From: Aselliscus stoliczkanus
Taxonomy: Eukaryota; Chordata; Mammalia; Chiroptera; Hipposideridae
DNA length: 64,000 bases
Direction: 5' to 3'
Assembly: GCA_033961575.1 (NCBI GenBank)
Contig: CM066736.1
Coordinates: 10,697,501-10,761,500, forward strand
Shown here: positions 1 to 13,029 of the stretch, in pieces
Layout of the letters: each line of letters begins with the position of its first letter
Position numbering within the stretch: position 1 is the first letter of the stretch
Position numbers and translations under genes: made by a program
Notes under the pieces: model-generated
Database searches by the model: none
Told to the model about the DNA's origin: nothing
What the model saw: the letters and a program-made list of their open reading frames with translations, nothing else

Positions 1-99
1 TCCTTTCAAGTCCTATATTATCACCAAACAGTTCACAATTGCTGTATTTATCTTAGTTGTATTTTTTTCATTTACGTGATTTTATTAATGTCTACCACC

Positions 100-225
100 T
101 CTCCCACAGCCTAAATTCAAAATTTACAGTCCAAGTTGGTTTGTATTCACCATTATATTCCCCAGTGCTTATAGCACAGTGACTGGCACAAACTGAACAC
201 TTACTAAATATCTGTTAAAACTAAT
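100..225 (+). repeat. L2 LINE 3' end fragment
   Basis: The text '..ccccagtgcttatagcacagtgactggcac..' followed by a degraded 'ctcaataaatgtt'-like end matches the characteristic 3' end of mammalian L2. Very diverged, so boundaries are approximate. Confidence 0.5.
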
Positions 226-2690
226 GTGTTTATAAAGAGGGGGATTAAGAAAACCAATATGTATCTTTCAACAGGAAAATGTATTACCATATTTTCAATT
301 TCAATCCCACAACAGCTTATTTTCACTGAATTGGAAATTTGTGAAAAGTATTCTTTATGGGTCAAATTTTTCATGCTTTGACTTCAAACATGAAGATAGA
401 AGTCTTCATACATGACCCCATGAAATTACATCACAAAAATAATAGGGTATTCTAGACTTAAATCTTTAAAAAACAGATTGTGCTTTAAAGAGACAAAAGA
501 TTAAAGATGAATTTGTAAAGATAAAGAAATGGATAGGAGAATGGATTTAAAAGAAAACTCAGACAATAAAGAAACTCCCTGAAGAGAAAAAATGGTTTAT
601 AGAAAAGAATATATTTTCATTTACTGTTAGGAAAAGGTACTAGGGTACGAAATTGTTGGTAAGAAAGAATTAATATGACATTTTTCATACATGAAAAGGA
701 CTCCTCAAGTAAAGGCAGATTAAATAACTGATTTTTTAAAATTGGGAAGCAGATCAGATGTCAGCCTATTAAAGATATAATACTTCATTATAAAAATTCA
801 AAATCAACAGCCCGATACTGCATATCATTTACTGTCCTCATTAGAGTTCATTAGAGTTACGCTGACTTACAGATTTGAAGGTTTAATTTTTCCCCATAAT
901 ATTTACACTTATAAAAGTCTTGTTCTCTAAGTAAGGGCTATATGCGTACGTATTTCATGTAGAGATCACTTTGAGATGTCAAGAGATCAATTCATCATAT
1001 TGTGGGTATTCCATTAGGACACAATTTACTGTGGACTCAAAATACAGTATCAAATGGTAACCATTGAAACGTAGCTCCTTAAAAAAGACTGTGGAATATC
1101 ATTGTAGCTTATTTGAGTGTGTTCTTTCATCACCTAGATTTTTATTTTCTCGACCTTCTTGTTCATTGTTACTTCACTGCTAACATTTACTTTTGACATG
1201 TATTGATCATGCTAATAGCTATAATACTGCTTTTCATGCCTGGAATTGATGGGCTGTATTTTATAAAAATCCATATAAATTGACAAACAAATTTATTTAA
1301 TATCTATTCAAAGAAATGACATTTTCTAGACATTTTCACTACATTTAAAATATTCAAAATAAAATGAGCTTTTAAAAAAACATAACTTATAGCATCATTT
1401 TTACGCTTTATCACAATTCACGTGTAATTTTCATAGACCACGTCTATCACCATCGCCGATTAAGCCAACCTAATCCTGTGCTTCCTACCAGTCCGAAGCA
1501 CAAAACAAAGAGCCATTTGTGAACACTGTGAAGCGCTCCATGTTCAAAATGAAGAAATTTTTATTCCTAAATATAGAACCCTAAATGTTACAAAGATTTA
1601 ACTGAATTAGTCATGAGAACAAATAAGAATACAGTATTAAATAGAAGTAACATACCTCTTTAACCCCTGGAATGGTAAAAAGGATGCTTAATAAACATTT
1701 TCTGCCTGAATGACCAAACAAATGGCATAAATCTTAGACTCCTTCGCCACTTTTTCCCTGGCCTCCAATCGGAAGAAGATGAGAAAACCGAACATGTCTT
1801 AAATGCCAGCAACCCAGAAGCTTGCAGAATCCTGCTAATTCTCCATGTACACTTCTTTACTCCTGCCAGGTACTTCTTGGAAGTCTTCCTGTTTTACAAA
1901 GTCCTCCCACCTTAGTTGGCACTTGGGGGTGAATCGGGCGAGATGCAAACTAGAACAAGAATTCTTTTCTTCAGCATCCCTGAAAAGTGCTCTGCTTAAA
2001 CAATCCCAACAATGGTTGTATGAGGGAAGAAAACACAGTGCCAGGCATATAATATAGTCACTCAAATACTTGTTCAAAGAACTTGATCCAAAATGGAAAC
2101 CCACCAGATGTTACAGACAAGGTTGGGGTGGGGTGAGGAACCCACCCTCTGAAATTGAAAGTCAATATGAAGGCATAAACAAGCCTAAGCGAGTCCTCAA
2201 AGTGTGACACAGCTAAGATATCTGGTGAATCCAAACAAAGTGATCGGAATTTGACCGGAAAGAAACATTACTGAAATGTAAATACTATATACAGCTGTCA
2301 CAGCAATAAATTATGAGACAATGGGACTCTGGATGGCATAGTTTTGAAGCAATTAAAAAGGCGTTGTTGTCCAAAGCCGAAACAGTGGGGAACCTAACAG
2401 AGCCCAGAGAGGCACTCACTGCTGTGGAGCAGGGACACAGCATTAGGCTTTCTCATACCTGAGTAAAATGTCCCAGAAACATATCCAATTCCTCGGATCC
2501 TGTGTCACCAAGCAATCTTTTGACTCCGAGCTTAGTTTCCAAACCACCATGAAAAAGAGATGTTGGAGAGCAATGAGGTTTCCGATTCACTGAAAAAGTA
2601 TATCCACTTCACCGTCAATTAACTAGCAAGCATCGCAGATTATAAATCAACTTCCTTCTGAGTGGCTCAGGTCCCCAGAGATAGATTAAA
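226..2690. other. Intron 2 stretch without recognised elements
   Basis: AT-rich sequence. I see no coding potential, tandem repeat or recognisable transposon here. Short frames around 1835-2104 overlap on both strands and look like chance. Confidence 0.5.
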
Positions 2691-2699
2691 CCTGGACCA

Positions 2700-3870
2700 A
2701 CTGATAGTACTATAAGGCTGAAGATGCTAGCCTAGAGCGATAGTCTCAGATTTTCTGGTTTCAGAACCCCTTGACATCTTAAATATTTTACAGGACTCCA
2801 AAGAGTTTCTGTTTATATGAGTTGTATTTATCAATATTTACTATATTGGAAATTAAAATTAAGAAAAATTTAATAGCCATTAATTCATTTAAAGACAATA
2901 ATAAGCCCATTTCATGTCATCATAAATATTTTTTAGGAGAAATAGATATATTTTCCAACAAAAAATGTTTAATAAGAGGGGTACTGATTTTCATTTTTGC
3001 AAATTGTTATATGTCTGCCTTAATAGAAGACAACTGGATTGTCGTATCTACTTGTACATTTAATACGATGTAATATGTTATCTTGTTTAATGTATGCAAA
3101 TATGTAGTTGGAGAAGTGGGGAGCATTTTAACAACCCTTCCGGTTAATGGTGGATGCTATATCCAAACTTGGTCAATTGTAGTTTCTAAAATGCTAGTTA
3201 GACAGCAAAAATAGGCAACTACAATATTGCCACAGGGATATGGAAGACATTTCGGGGAATATAATTAATACTGGTGTAAATATTTTGTGGGGTGTCAGAT
3301 AGTCACATGTCTTGTTGGGGAGACCATTTCATGGATGGAGTAGAGTTTTGATCACTACACTGTACACCTGAAGCGGAGGTTGTATACCAACTATAATTGA
3401 ATATATACAGATAGTTACGGGATGTGGGTTATACTGTGTAAGGGAGTCAGAGGAAGAGAAATAGATATATATGATATGCGGGGGAGGTGTGGGGTGGTGA
3501 ATTGGGGGAGGGAGGTTGTCACTTTGAGGGGTAAAATGTATAACTATTGCACTGTGTTGTACACCTGAAACTAATTAAAAAATAAAAATAAATAAATAAA
3601 ATGCTCGTTGAACTGTAGAATCTAAAAACCATATCAGTGAGCTTTCCATATTCTGTCACATTAATATTCAACAGTCTATCTTGCGCTCTAAATGGGTTTT
3701 TGCCCTTGCGCAATTTTATAATATCATGCATGGATCATTTGGAATATACTGGGTCACTGAGTTATGCAAATCTTCTCTATGCTGACATATTTTACCATAC
3801 CATATAAAAAACACATTTATTGATACCACCAATGAGCTCATCAGAAAAATCTTTAAGTACTGGGAACCTA
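2700..3870 (+). mobile_element. Old DNA-transposon-like interspersed repeat, split by an L1 insertion
   Basis: The left part (about 2745-3187, starting near 'gaaccccttgacatctt') and the right part (about 3610-3870, 'accatatcagtgagctttcc...') read as one continuous diverged repeat that I recognise as a common mammalian interspersed family, though I cannot name it with certainty. It is interrupted by the L1 fragment at 3200-3597. Its outer limits are approximate. Confidence 0.5.
3200..3597 (+). mobile_element. 5'-truncated LINE-1 3'UTR (Laurasiatherian type)
   Basis: Contains 'ttgtacacctgaaactaatt' followed by an (AAAT)-rich tail at 3559-3597, the classic end of L1 in many Laurasiatherian genomes. 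A related 'actgtacacctgaag..ccaactataattgaa' motif lies earlier, near 3358-3402. It is flanked by near-perfect 12-bp target-site duplications: aaaatgctagtt (3188-3199) and aaaatgctcgtt (3598-3609). It is antisense to MED13L. Confidence 0.8.
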
Positions 3871-4764
3871 TCTACTCACAGTAGCTGATACAAGTTTTCA
3901 AAACTGTAATTTTCACATGAAATCACAAATTTTATCATAAGCAATAAATACTGTCAGTTTTCTTGACAAGCTCATTTCATTCACTTTGCAGAAAATACCT
4001 GCCAAATACCTAGGTCTGAATAACCATAATTTGTCAATCATTCTTTCGAGTAGAAATGGTGACCCACCAAGAGTGGCTGGTTCAACACAAAGCTCAGGTA
4101 ATTGTACAAATGCTTTCCCTTGAGATAACCACCACACGCGGCAGAAAGGCTTTCCGTATATACTTGCTATTTTCTCTCACAGAATATTAAAAAGGCATGT
4201 GCTCAAGGGTCCAGATTCGATAAAATTAGTAATTTTCACTTCTTCGTGAACACGGACACTCTTAACTGAAATCTAAGGTTTGGTCCTCTGTGGGTGGGTG
4301 GCAGTGAAGAATAAAATGACTGCTAACACAGTCTGGTGCCTTGCCTCTGCCCTGATTCATGCTGAGGTCCCAGCAGTTTTACTCACCATTGCTTTTGCAC
4401 CAATAGCGCGAATGTCAACAGAAGGAAAAAAAGCAAATAATGTCTTAATATTACAAAAATTGTTCTCAATCCCTGAAAGAGTTTTAAGGACGCCCTGTCG
4501 TCTCTGTTGCTGCAGACCATACTTTGAAAACCAACGGTCTGAGGTTTATGGAGCAAGCATCCAATGTCTACTGGAAAACCTTGCCTGAAAATAGCCAAAC
4601 GGCTTCTCTCTCAGAGATTTCTTTTAGCTGCAAGATGAAGGCTGCATGGATTTACAAAGATCTCTAATAGTTTTTATACAGAGATAGACCTGTTATCCTG
4701 TAACTTCTATCCACTTCTTATAGACACAAAGTACTAAGTTTCTGCCTACAGTACTTCATTAGTC
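3871..4764. other. Intron 2 stretch without recognised elements
   Basis: I see no convincing gene or repeat. The reading frame at 4280-4588 has no recognisable domain and overlaps a frame on the other strand. Confidence 0.45.
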
Positions 4765-5545
4765 TCCACCAACCCCATGTTTTTTCCTCTCTAATCTAAA
4801 TACATTCAATTGTTATAACCATTCTCCAAAAGACATGGTCTCCAGATTTAGCCCATCCTAGCTACCCTTTTGTCAGGGCTCCAGTTCTCAAAGTCCTTTT
4901 TAAGATGAAGCTTTCTAAAATAAGTAACTCCAGGCATTTCTGGTGAAGACAGAAAGCTGTGTAACTGCTCAGCTACGCTGACCTGGATACAATGCTTCTA
5001 TTAAGTCAGCCTAGCTATCACATTAACTTTATTAGCCACATACCAAAACACGCAGCTATTTTTCACTCAGAGTATGTCAAACCCCGCCTCCTCCATCTCC
5101 ACCTGCCAATCTGCTTTTCTAAAGCTTCAATGCAAGGTTTGACATTTATCCCTATTACATTTTAGTCTGTTGATCAGACACACAGACCAAAGGTAATCTT
5201 TTGGAAACTTTGTGCCACCATACAGATATTGGCTATTCCTCTCAGTTTTATTTTTTAAATCAGCTTTATGCAGATTTTATAAGTGTTACTTACTTCTTTC
5301 TCATTATCCAAGACTTTTGTTGTCGTATTTCTAAATCAGCAAGTGCTGAATAAGACAAACCACAGGCAGAGAGACCAGTGACATGAAAGATTCACTGTGG
5401 ACCTTCTTACTGGACCACAGAAACCCTATCAAGACCCACTTGGGTATAAGTACCCTCAAACACACACCCCTAAATTTCACTGAAGTTAAAACTCAACATA
5501 ACTGCTTACTTCTAGTCAATGACTCCAGGAAAGGACCAATGTGTT
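4765..5545 (+). repeat. Ancient CR1/L3-like LINE remnant
   Basis: Phrases such as 'catggtctccagatttagcc', 'gacatttatccctattac' and 'gaccttcttactggacc' in the right order resemble a very old CR1-related mammalian repeat. Heavily diverged; the family name and orientation come from memory. Confidence 0.4.
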
Positions 5546-5949
5546 CCTTTTTTCAATGAAAGAATCCTGTGTTTCCAGATATAAAAAATTCAGTCAGATG
5601 ACATTAGCAAGGGATTGGATTCCCTCCCATCCCCTCCCCTGCCCTCACTGAGAAAGGCCATGGTAAAATGCTATTGCATTATTCCAAGTAGCCTGGGGTG
5701 TCACTGCCAAAAAGAGCCTTTGGGCCATACATCCTAAACCATTCAATATATCTGAAAAAACAGCAACTTCCCAGCTTTCACTCTCTAGAAACAAGAAACC
5801 ACCTGTTTTCTGTAAATGGTCACAGAAAACGAAAGTACATTTTATAGAACTTCGGCATCTTTCCACTCTCCACTAGTTACTTAACATGGAATGCTAAGCA
5901 TCAACCCCAAGACAACAAAACATACCGAAAACATCTGAAGTCACAAAGC

Positions 5950-6165
5950 CTAAGAGCTCTGGCTTCACCACCTTAGAACTGAGTGCCCCTGAGCCTGCAC
6001 TCTGCATCTGTGTGACCTTGAACCTGTCCACTTATTGAAACCTCAGCAGACTCAGAAAGCTGCATACATTACAGCATCATCGTGAAGAATCATAATTGCA
6101 ATAGCATACATGAAAATGCCTCATAAACTGTCTGGCACAGAGTAAGGTTCTCAATATACACTAGT
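5950..6165 (+). repeat. MIR SINE
   Basis: Diverged MIR: 'gagctctggcttcaccacc', the core 'tctgtgtgaccttgaacctg', and the 3' part 'ctgtctggcacagagtaagg..ctcaatatacactag' occur in the expected order. Confidence 0.7.
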
Positions 6166-6895
6166 TTCCATCCTTCCTGAGACAGTGTCTTCCAAGGAGC
6201 TAGCATCCCCACGTTACAGCATTATGCTTCCTTCCAACCCATTTAAGGCAAAAACCAAATATTATTCTGACAAAAGCTGTCACTCCCAGTCCAGGAGCTA
6301 ATAGCTTTCACAGAAGAGATTGTGATATAATTGAGATCAGAAAATATGCCTTACTCATCTTTAGATATAACTGCATGGTACATTAGAAGCACTCAAAAAA
6401 ATAAATAAAAGTTTGCCTAACAAGTGATCCTTAACCTAAAAAAACATCACCTATGGAAAAAAGAAGTACACATTCAAGGCTGATTATTTTTTAATAAAAA
6501 AAACTTCTATCTCATGTTTTTTTTAAAAAAAAGACTGTTAAGACCTTAAAATAAAAACTTTAATAGCTAAATATCACTTGGCCAGGTATGGCACCGTAGG
6601 TATCCTTTGAATGTATCTTTCCTATCAATAAAACCATTACAAACAGAGAGACCAACAAAATCAAGGAACTGTCACCATGATCCAGAGACAAGAGCAAAAA
6701 CACAGGGCTGTCTTACCATGGTAGGACACAGGGTACTAAAATAGGTGATAGTGAAAAATATACATTCCTGTTTCACAGTTTATTTTCTTCTTCCCTTGCA
6801 AGCATGAAAGGCAATTCAGAGATATGCAACATAGTATATTTCCTTTTGTCAACTGCCTCAGGGTGTGCATTTGTTAGGTATTAAGATGCAGTTAA

Positions 6896-7001
6896 GGGCC
6901 GGCCGAGTGGCGCGGTGGTTAAGCGCTGGCCTGGGAAGCCAGCGGCCCAGGTTTGGGTCCCACATCTGAGGGCAAGTGACATTGCCCTCCAAAAAAAAAA
7001 A
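6896..7001 (+). mobile_element. Short tRNA-derived SINE (head lineage B)
   Basis: Starts gggccggccgagtggcgcgg and ends 'gacattgccctcc' plus an A tail. Flanked by 11-bp duplications gatgcagttaa (6885-6895) and gacgcagttaa (7002-7012), one mismatch. The tRNA-like head contains an A-box-like 'gtggcgcggtgg' and a B-box-like 'ggtttgggtccc'. Antisense to MED13L. Confidence 0.92.
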
Positions 7002-7012
7002 GACGCAGTTAA

Positions 7013-8470
7013 ATTGGTGCGTAATTCTAAATATTGGCCCAATGAGTGTCAAACGAAATATCATCCATACAACCATTCTATTTTCATTTCCACCTCATCA
7101 AATTGATAAAAACTAAACACTTCAATATCATATAAGTTGCCTTAATTATACGAATCAAAAGAAAAAAACTATCTATATAAAGGGTCAACTGTAAATATTT
7201 TCATACTACACTATAGGAAGAGGAAGAATGGCAAAGCCAGGTTGACTCAGTACAAAATTTGTATTAAATTTGGGAACATAACCACTCCACATTTGCAGGC
7301 AAAGGTTAACAGAAGTACTACACAACATAAATAGAAAAGACAACCTAAAGAGATGAGGGTTTCTTAGTGGCTAAGCAGAGAAAGTGCTAGCTACAAGTTT
7401 ACAAATTTAAAAAAAGCCACAAAAGAATATAAGATGGAAGGCTTCCGTTTGATTACTTAAGATGAACAAAGAAATGCACCTTAACTGACCACAGACAAAT
7501 AATATTCTAACACCTATAGGAGATGAGTATGGAAGAAAGAAAAGAGAGAAGGGAGGAGAAACCAAAGAACTCAGGGCAAAGTCTTGAAGTACAATCACTG
7601 CTGCATATGGCCATTCTCCATGGGCCAGTCTGTCACTAGAGAATTAGTAGCTGTCTGCCCAGCTACAAGTAGGGATATTCTAAGTCTGTCCATATCTATT
7701 AGAAGGAGGTTACACAATTACCTGAAAAGGTTGTCGTAAAAGATTTCAGTGACATACCATCGATCACTAGTAAGATGGTCAAATCTCATGACTATCAATG
7801 TCCTGTATTTGAGTATCTTTATAATCCAAGTGATTTTCTTTGTGGCTTTTTCCATTCCAAACTGTCGTAGTTAACTGAGCGAACAGGAGCACTTGAAAGG
7901 ATTTAACCTCCATCCTTGTGGCCTGGCCTTACTGCCTTGTTTATGAAACCCCAGCCTGGTGCAGTTACAACAGAAGACTGTATTACCATCATTGCTGTCT
8001 GTGCAATGGAGCTCAAGAAAGACAGGAAGGTACAAAGTCAAGAAAGTGCGGCTCATTAAAAAGCAAGGACAAAAGCATTTTCCAGAAAAAAAAAAAGTGC
8101 TCAAAGTCAAGTCAAAAGGAATGAGAACTTAATTTTTTATATAAGACCACTAGATATAAAGAGAAGGATGTTACTTGTTGACCGAGTCTATGAAGATTAC
8201 AGTGGACCAAGATAGGCTGAAGTGCTACTGGGGCAGAGACCGCCTCTTTACCAACAAACATAAATTTCAAACGGGCCGTTTTTCAGTGTCAGCTACCATA
8301 GAACAAAGGCAAAGGTGAAGAAATAGTCACCTGCCTGCCACTTTCTCTTTCTCTCATGACCTCACTTCCAACTTCACTAAAGAAAGTAGTTGAAAAATAA
8401 TTTTCTCAGACTCCCAACTCCACATCTACCCAAATACCAGAACTGGGTCTCTACTCTCCACCATAAATCA
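7013..8470. other. Intron 2 stretch without recognised elements
   Basis: I see no recognisable gene or transposon. A moderately GC-rich patch at 7860-8060 carries overlapping frames on both strands with no recognisable product. Confidence 0.45.
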
Positions 8471-8697
8471 CTAGTACTCAAATTGAGCAATTTTGATCTC
8501 TAGGAACATTTGGTAATTTCTAAGACATTTTTGATTGACAAAACTGAGGCAAGGGAGGAGTATACTACTGGCATGGAGCAGACTGAGGGCCAGGGAATGC
8601 TGCAAAACATCCTACAATGCACAGGACAACCCCCCAAACGAAGAATTATCCATCCAGCCCAGAGAGTGAACAGTGCCAAGACTGAAAAACCCTTGTG
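8471..8697 (+). mobile_element. MER20-like hAT DNA transposon (non-autonomous)
   Basis: Diverged copy with 'gcaattttgatctctaggaa', 'acatttttgattgacaaaac', 'tgctgcaaaacatcctacaa', 'tgcacaggacaacccccca' and 'cagtgccaagactgaaaaac' in order, the pattern of MER20 as I recall it. It is about 220 bp, near full length. Confidence 0.65.
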
Positions 8698-9479
8698 GAC
8701 ACGAATTAGCCATGCTCCTATCTAAAGCAAGTCCCTCAAGGATGCAATAAATCCCACTCCCTCTCAACCACGACAGAACACGGGTCCAGCAGTTCTCACC
8801 CTTCAATATCACATCAATTTGTGCCCAGTAAAAGGTAGGCCTTAATTAAATGGCTCCAAGAAAATTTTACTTAAAGTAGTATATATTTTAAGATAGCTAA
8901 AGATTCGATGAAATCTAAAGAGCTAATCAAAGATGCAGTTCCTCCTTGCTATTTAATTACATTGTTTATATGTGAAAGAAATGTCTCAAGAACCTGAAGA
9001 TGAGTTATTTCCTAAATAGAAACATTCATCTTGAAATCTTACCTGTATACATCACTTACATTTTCTTTAAAAAAAAAAAAATTCTCATTCTTCTCCTGTT
9101 TGAGAATGCATGTGACATCAGCTAAACCTAAATTTCCTGTGCACTTCATCCAATTACAATCTGGCACTGATGATCTAGACAACAGGAATACAAAACACTC
9201 TCCAGTCACCACAAGTTACATTATAAAACAGTCATTTCTTTAAAGTAAATAAAAGTTTCAACTAAGCCAATTTGATGAAATGGAACAAAAGGGGAGAAAA
9301 GCTTGTATTTCTACAGATTATGTGGGGATTTTTCTTTTAAATAGGGACACTAAAAGAACCTCAAAACAAACTTTTTGGGGGAGTAGGAAGAGATTGGTTG
9401 TTTAAACACTTTCTTACTGCCAGTGCTAAGACCTAAAATCATGTTACCCCCCCCAGGAACTTTGGGGCGTTGGAAAACC
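8698..9479. other. Intron 2 stretch without recognised elements
   Basis: AT-rich unique-looking sequence; nothing recognised. A C/G-rich patch near 9447-9515 leads into the next repeat. Confidence 0.4.
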
Positions 9480-10490
9480 CCGTGAAGTCTATGACCCCGG
9501 GGTCCCAACACCCCTCACTATTCCTCCCTCTCATGCCTCCTCCCAGGTCAGCAGAATCACTCCCGTGCATACACCTTCATCTCCCTTGGTCCTCTCTCAT
9601 TTCCCTATATGCTCTGGCAAAACCTTAATGAAATCTAACTCCCCACCTAATCAGAGCCTGAACCTGGTGCAGTTGAATGTGACTACAAAAAACACAACTG
9701 GGAAACACACCCACACCAACTGGTCTTGCTTTCAACACAAAGCCACAGCCTAAGTGGGCACGCGCCATTGTGCAGAGTTCCTCCCATTTTCCCAGGTCCT
9801 TCACTTGATTCCTCTCCTAGAAGGACAGCCCTTTTCTTCTGTACTCTCCACAAACCTGACACCTTTCTCTATGTTTGCTCTCAAGTGATGACCTTGCTTC
9901 CTTTTTCAGTGACAGAAACCACATGCCACACCTACTACCTATCTGCCACAGATAGGGCCTTGCTCTTGTCTACAGCCAGCCCCTGGCTTCTGCACTTTTT
10001 CCCATTTCTTAGAGTTTACTGAAGATCACTCGTCCAGCAAAGTCTACCCATCCTCTCTGGCACTTTCCTCATTCTCTACTGTATCGTTCCTGACATATAA
10101 AATACGTTTTTAAAAAGCAGGAGGGAGAAACAGAGAATCATAAACGCCTTCTCATAAACTTAAGAGACCCACAAAACACAAATGAGAACCAATGGGCTCC
10201 CAACATCTTGTGCCTTACTCTCCCTGCCCGGAAACGCTGGTCATTGTTCAAGGACCAGCCCCTATAGAAAGTCTGCCCCACGCCTCCCACCCCAAAGTCT
10301 CTGCTGGGCACTTGCAGAGTACTTTGATCACCCTGCTAACATGCTGCTCTTCAAGTACTGCACAGAGATATCTATGTTTACCTCTCGTCTTGAGATTTAA
10401 GCTCCTTGAGATTAAAGGCTGTTTTAGTAACTACACCACCTGGTACATAGCAGGCATCAGCGATGTTCATCAAAGGAAGGAAGGAATGGC
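9480..10490 (+). repeat. L2 LINE fragment(s)
   Basis: C/T-rich text typical of L2 on the plus strand, ending in 'tttaagctccttgagattaaaggc...ctggtacatagcaggcatc', the L2 3'-terminal motif. The left part (9480-10020) fits L2 less clearly. Confidence 0.5.
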
Positions 10491-11144
10491 TTTTTGCATG
10501 AATTTCCCATAGTGTACAAATTTGAAGAAGAAGAAAAAAAAAAAAAAAAGACCAAAAATTTGTTGACAGAAAAGCAGGTTTAAATGTATTACAACCACTT
10601 TTAGAGAGGTTCAGAGAAGGATCTGAAAATAACAGAATCCTCAACTGATAACACTTTATAACAGCTACTTGCTTGGGTGGAAATATTGGGAAATAAACTC
10701 ACTATGGTCAAGGTGGCTCTGCAGATTATACTTGTGCTGAAATTTCTGAGATTTTCACAAACCATGCTGTGAGCACACAAATTATTTTAATACAATTTTT
10801 AAATGAAACTACCTATGAGCAATTTCTTCACTGCAGTGATACTTAAAATATAAGGCTTGTAGGCTACATTTTAAAACACAAAACTTTAAACTTTGGTCCC
10901 GAGACCTTTCAGTCAATTTTGCAATACAAGCAAAACACCCATTAAGGTGAAATGTCATTTTTCAACCACAAGACAAATACTCCAATATGTTCACAATTTA
11001 GGAAAGCGTACTTTATTTCTGTTTAAGAAGTCATAGGTTTCAATGAAATTAGACAGCACTACCTTTTTAGTGTAAAGAGGGGGAAATCAACACCAGATTC
11101 TTCCTCATCAGTGGGTTACAAATTCTACTGGCATAGAAAAAAGG
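10491..11144. other. Intron 2 stretch without recognised elements
   Basis: Contains an A-rich run at about 10527-10549; otherwise AT-rich unique-looking DNA with nothing recognised. Confidence 0.45.
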
Positions 11145-11423
11145 GTGCGTGTTTGCGTGTGCATGTGTGTGCACATTGTGTGTGTGTGCATGTGTGTGCA
11201 TGTACGTGTGTGCGCGTGTGCGCATGTGCGCACGTGCATGTGTGTGTGTGTGCACGCGTCTGCATGTGCGCGCGCGTGCGTGTGCGGGTGAGTGTGTGCA
11301 CGTGTCTGTGAGTGTGTGCACGTGTGCTTGTGTGTGCGCGTGTGTGCGCGTGTCTGTGAGTGTGTGCACGTATGTACGTGTGCTTGTGTGTGCGTGTGAG
11401 TGTGTGCGCGTGTGTGCGCGTGT
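11145..11423. repeat. Long alternating TG/CG/CA minisatellite (Z-DNA prone)
   Basis: About 280 bp of almost uninterrupted alternating purine-pyrimidine sequence made of TG, CG, CA and TA dinucleotides. A 48-bp higher-order unit is visible: 'tgtctgtgagtgtgtgcacg' starts at 11303 and again at 11351. Many GTGCGCG and GTGCACG blocks occur. The histidine/threonine-rich or cysteine/valine-rich reading frames over it are artefacts of the repeat. Confidence 0.95.
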
Positions 11424-13029
11424 AAAGAAGATGAACAATAACAACAACAAAAAAGCTTCCTTGAAAAATACATGAGAGAGCCGTCAGAGGTAACCGGGTT
11501 AGGACAAAACTCCAGGGTTGTAACATTACACTGCAGAGAAGCCAGCAAAGCTCCAAACAGTTTACGAACCACCATGCCAGCTCCCCGTAAGCCTCATTGG
11601 AGAAGGATTACCGCCTACAATCTAACCTCCCTGCGCCACTGCTTCAGGGGTGAATCCAAAGGGCTGATTAAACAAACACGGGTTTTGGCAAACGTGCTCT
11701 TCATTAGCTACAGAGAACACACCGAAGGCTATTCAGTGTTCAGCAAGTCAAACTCCCTCTGTAAGGCTGCTCCAAACTTGAGCAAACCTTAAACTCTTAG
11801 GATAATTACCCTCAATCTGCGGTAAATGTGCTGGATGATAGTCTATCGCAATATTAAATAATGAAAACTAACAGAAGTAAATGAGCAGTTCCAGAACATG
11901 GATGGCATGCAAAACAGAGTTTTTAAAAGAACATAAATGGAAACTGTATACTTTCAGGAAATGTGGAGTTTGTATAACAAAGAAAAGAGGGATGTTTTCA
12001 GCTAAGTGGCATCTAGCCAATGTCTCACTTTCAATCAAATCTATCACTGAAATGAGGTTTTCCAGGAAGCAATAAGAATAACACAACTTTAGGCTTCAAA
12101 GAAACACAGTTGAAGAAAAAATTCTGTGGCAAATACTCAAAATGTGTCAGTAAAGTAATAATAAATCACATATCCCATCTGAAATCTGAACAATTTCCAG
12201 AGTTGTCCATTATACCAGACTTCTATGGAAACTGCAGGTTTGAACTACCTTTCTGATGTCAAATATTGTCTCGCTCTCTCTCTTTCTCTTGCTCTCTCAA
12301 TAAAAACCATTATTTTGATTTAAATCACATATCTAAAAACCATTAACTATTTATCACTTGAATTGGCATTCTTGGTTTTACAAGGGAGCTAAGTCATTCG
12401 TATTAAAGGCTTATTTGACAATCGCTACCAAATATTTATGACCCATGCCTATTAGAAATAGTACTGTGCATGGTGGGGGAATTTTTCACAAGAATGCAGT
12501 GTTTTCGTTTCAAAAGGATATATTTAGGAATATCATCATAGGGTGTTAGGTGTTAGGGAATCAGAAAGACCTAAGAAAAGCCAGCACATCCAAAAGATTT
12601 GTTTTGTACTATTAGCACACAGCAACTCACGTAAATTTTACCAAAAATGTACACAAAGAAATTTTAACATACATTTTTACTCTTGAAACATCTCATTTGG
12701 TAAAAATTCATAACTGGTGAGGACTGGATTTCAATTGTATCAAATAATGAAAAACTACAAAATTTTTACTCTCCTTCAACGTGTCAGTAAAAACCAGTAT
12801 TATTGGATAACCACAAAAAAACAAATAAAGGCAACACCACCTTTCTTATTTTTAAAAATACTGGAAATGTATACACTAATTGGGATATGAATAATAAGAC
12901 TCACTTGATCACTGTAAGCCAAGTTCATTCCTGAACCAGTTTTACAAGGGTGTTTCAAAGATCTCTATAAGCTTAAAATTGCTCTTAGGTCCGACAGGAT
13001 TGCTGATCATGACGTTTATCAACACACAG
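11424..13029. other. Intron 2 stretch, mostly unique; short (TC)n at 12269-12299
   Basis: Apart from a CT-rich microsatellite (ctcgctctctctctttctct...) at 12269-12299 I see no recognisable element or gene. Confidence 0.45.

Noticed and set aside
1835..2104. 89-codon minus frame and 70-codon plus frame overlapping each other
   Set aside because: Mutually overlapping frames of chance length without recognisable motifs.
11067..11575. Several long histidine/threonine-rich or cysteine/valine-rich reading frames
   Set aside because: They are translations of the TG/CG minisatellite in different frames and strands, with no independent coding evidence.
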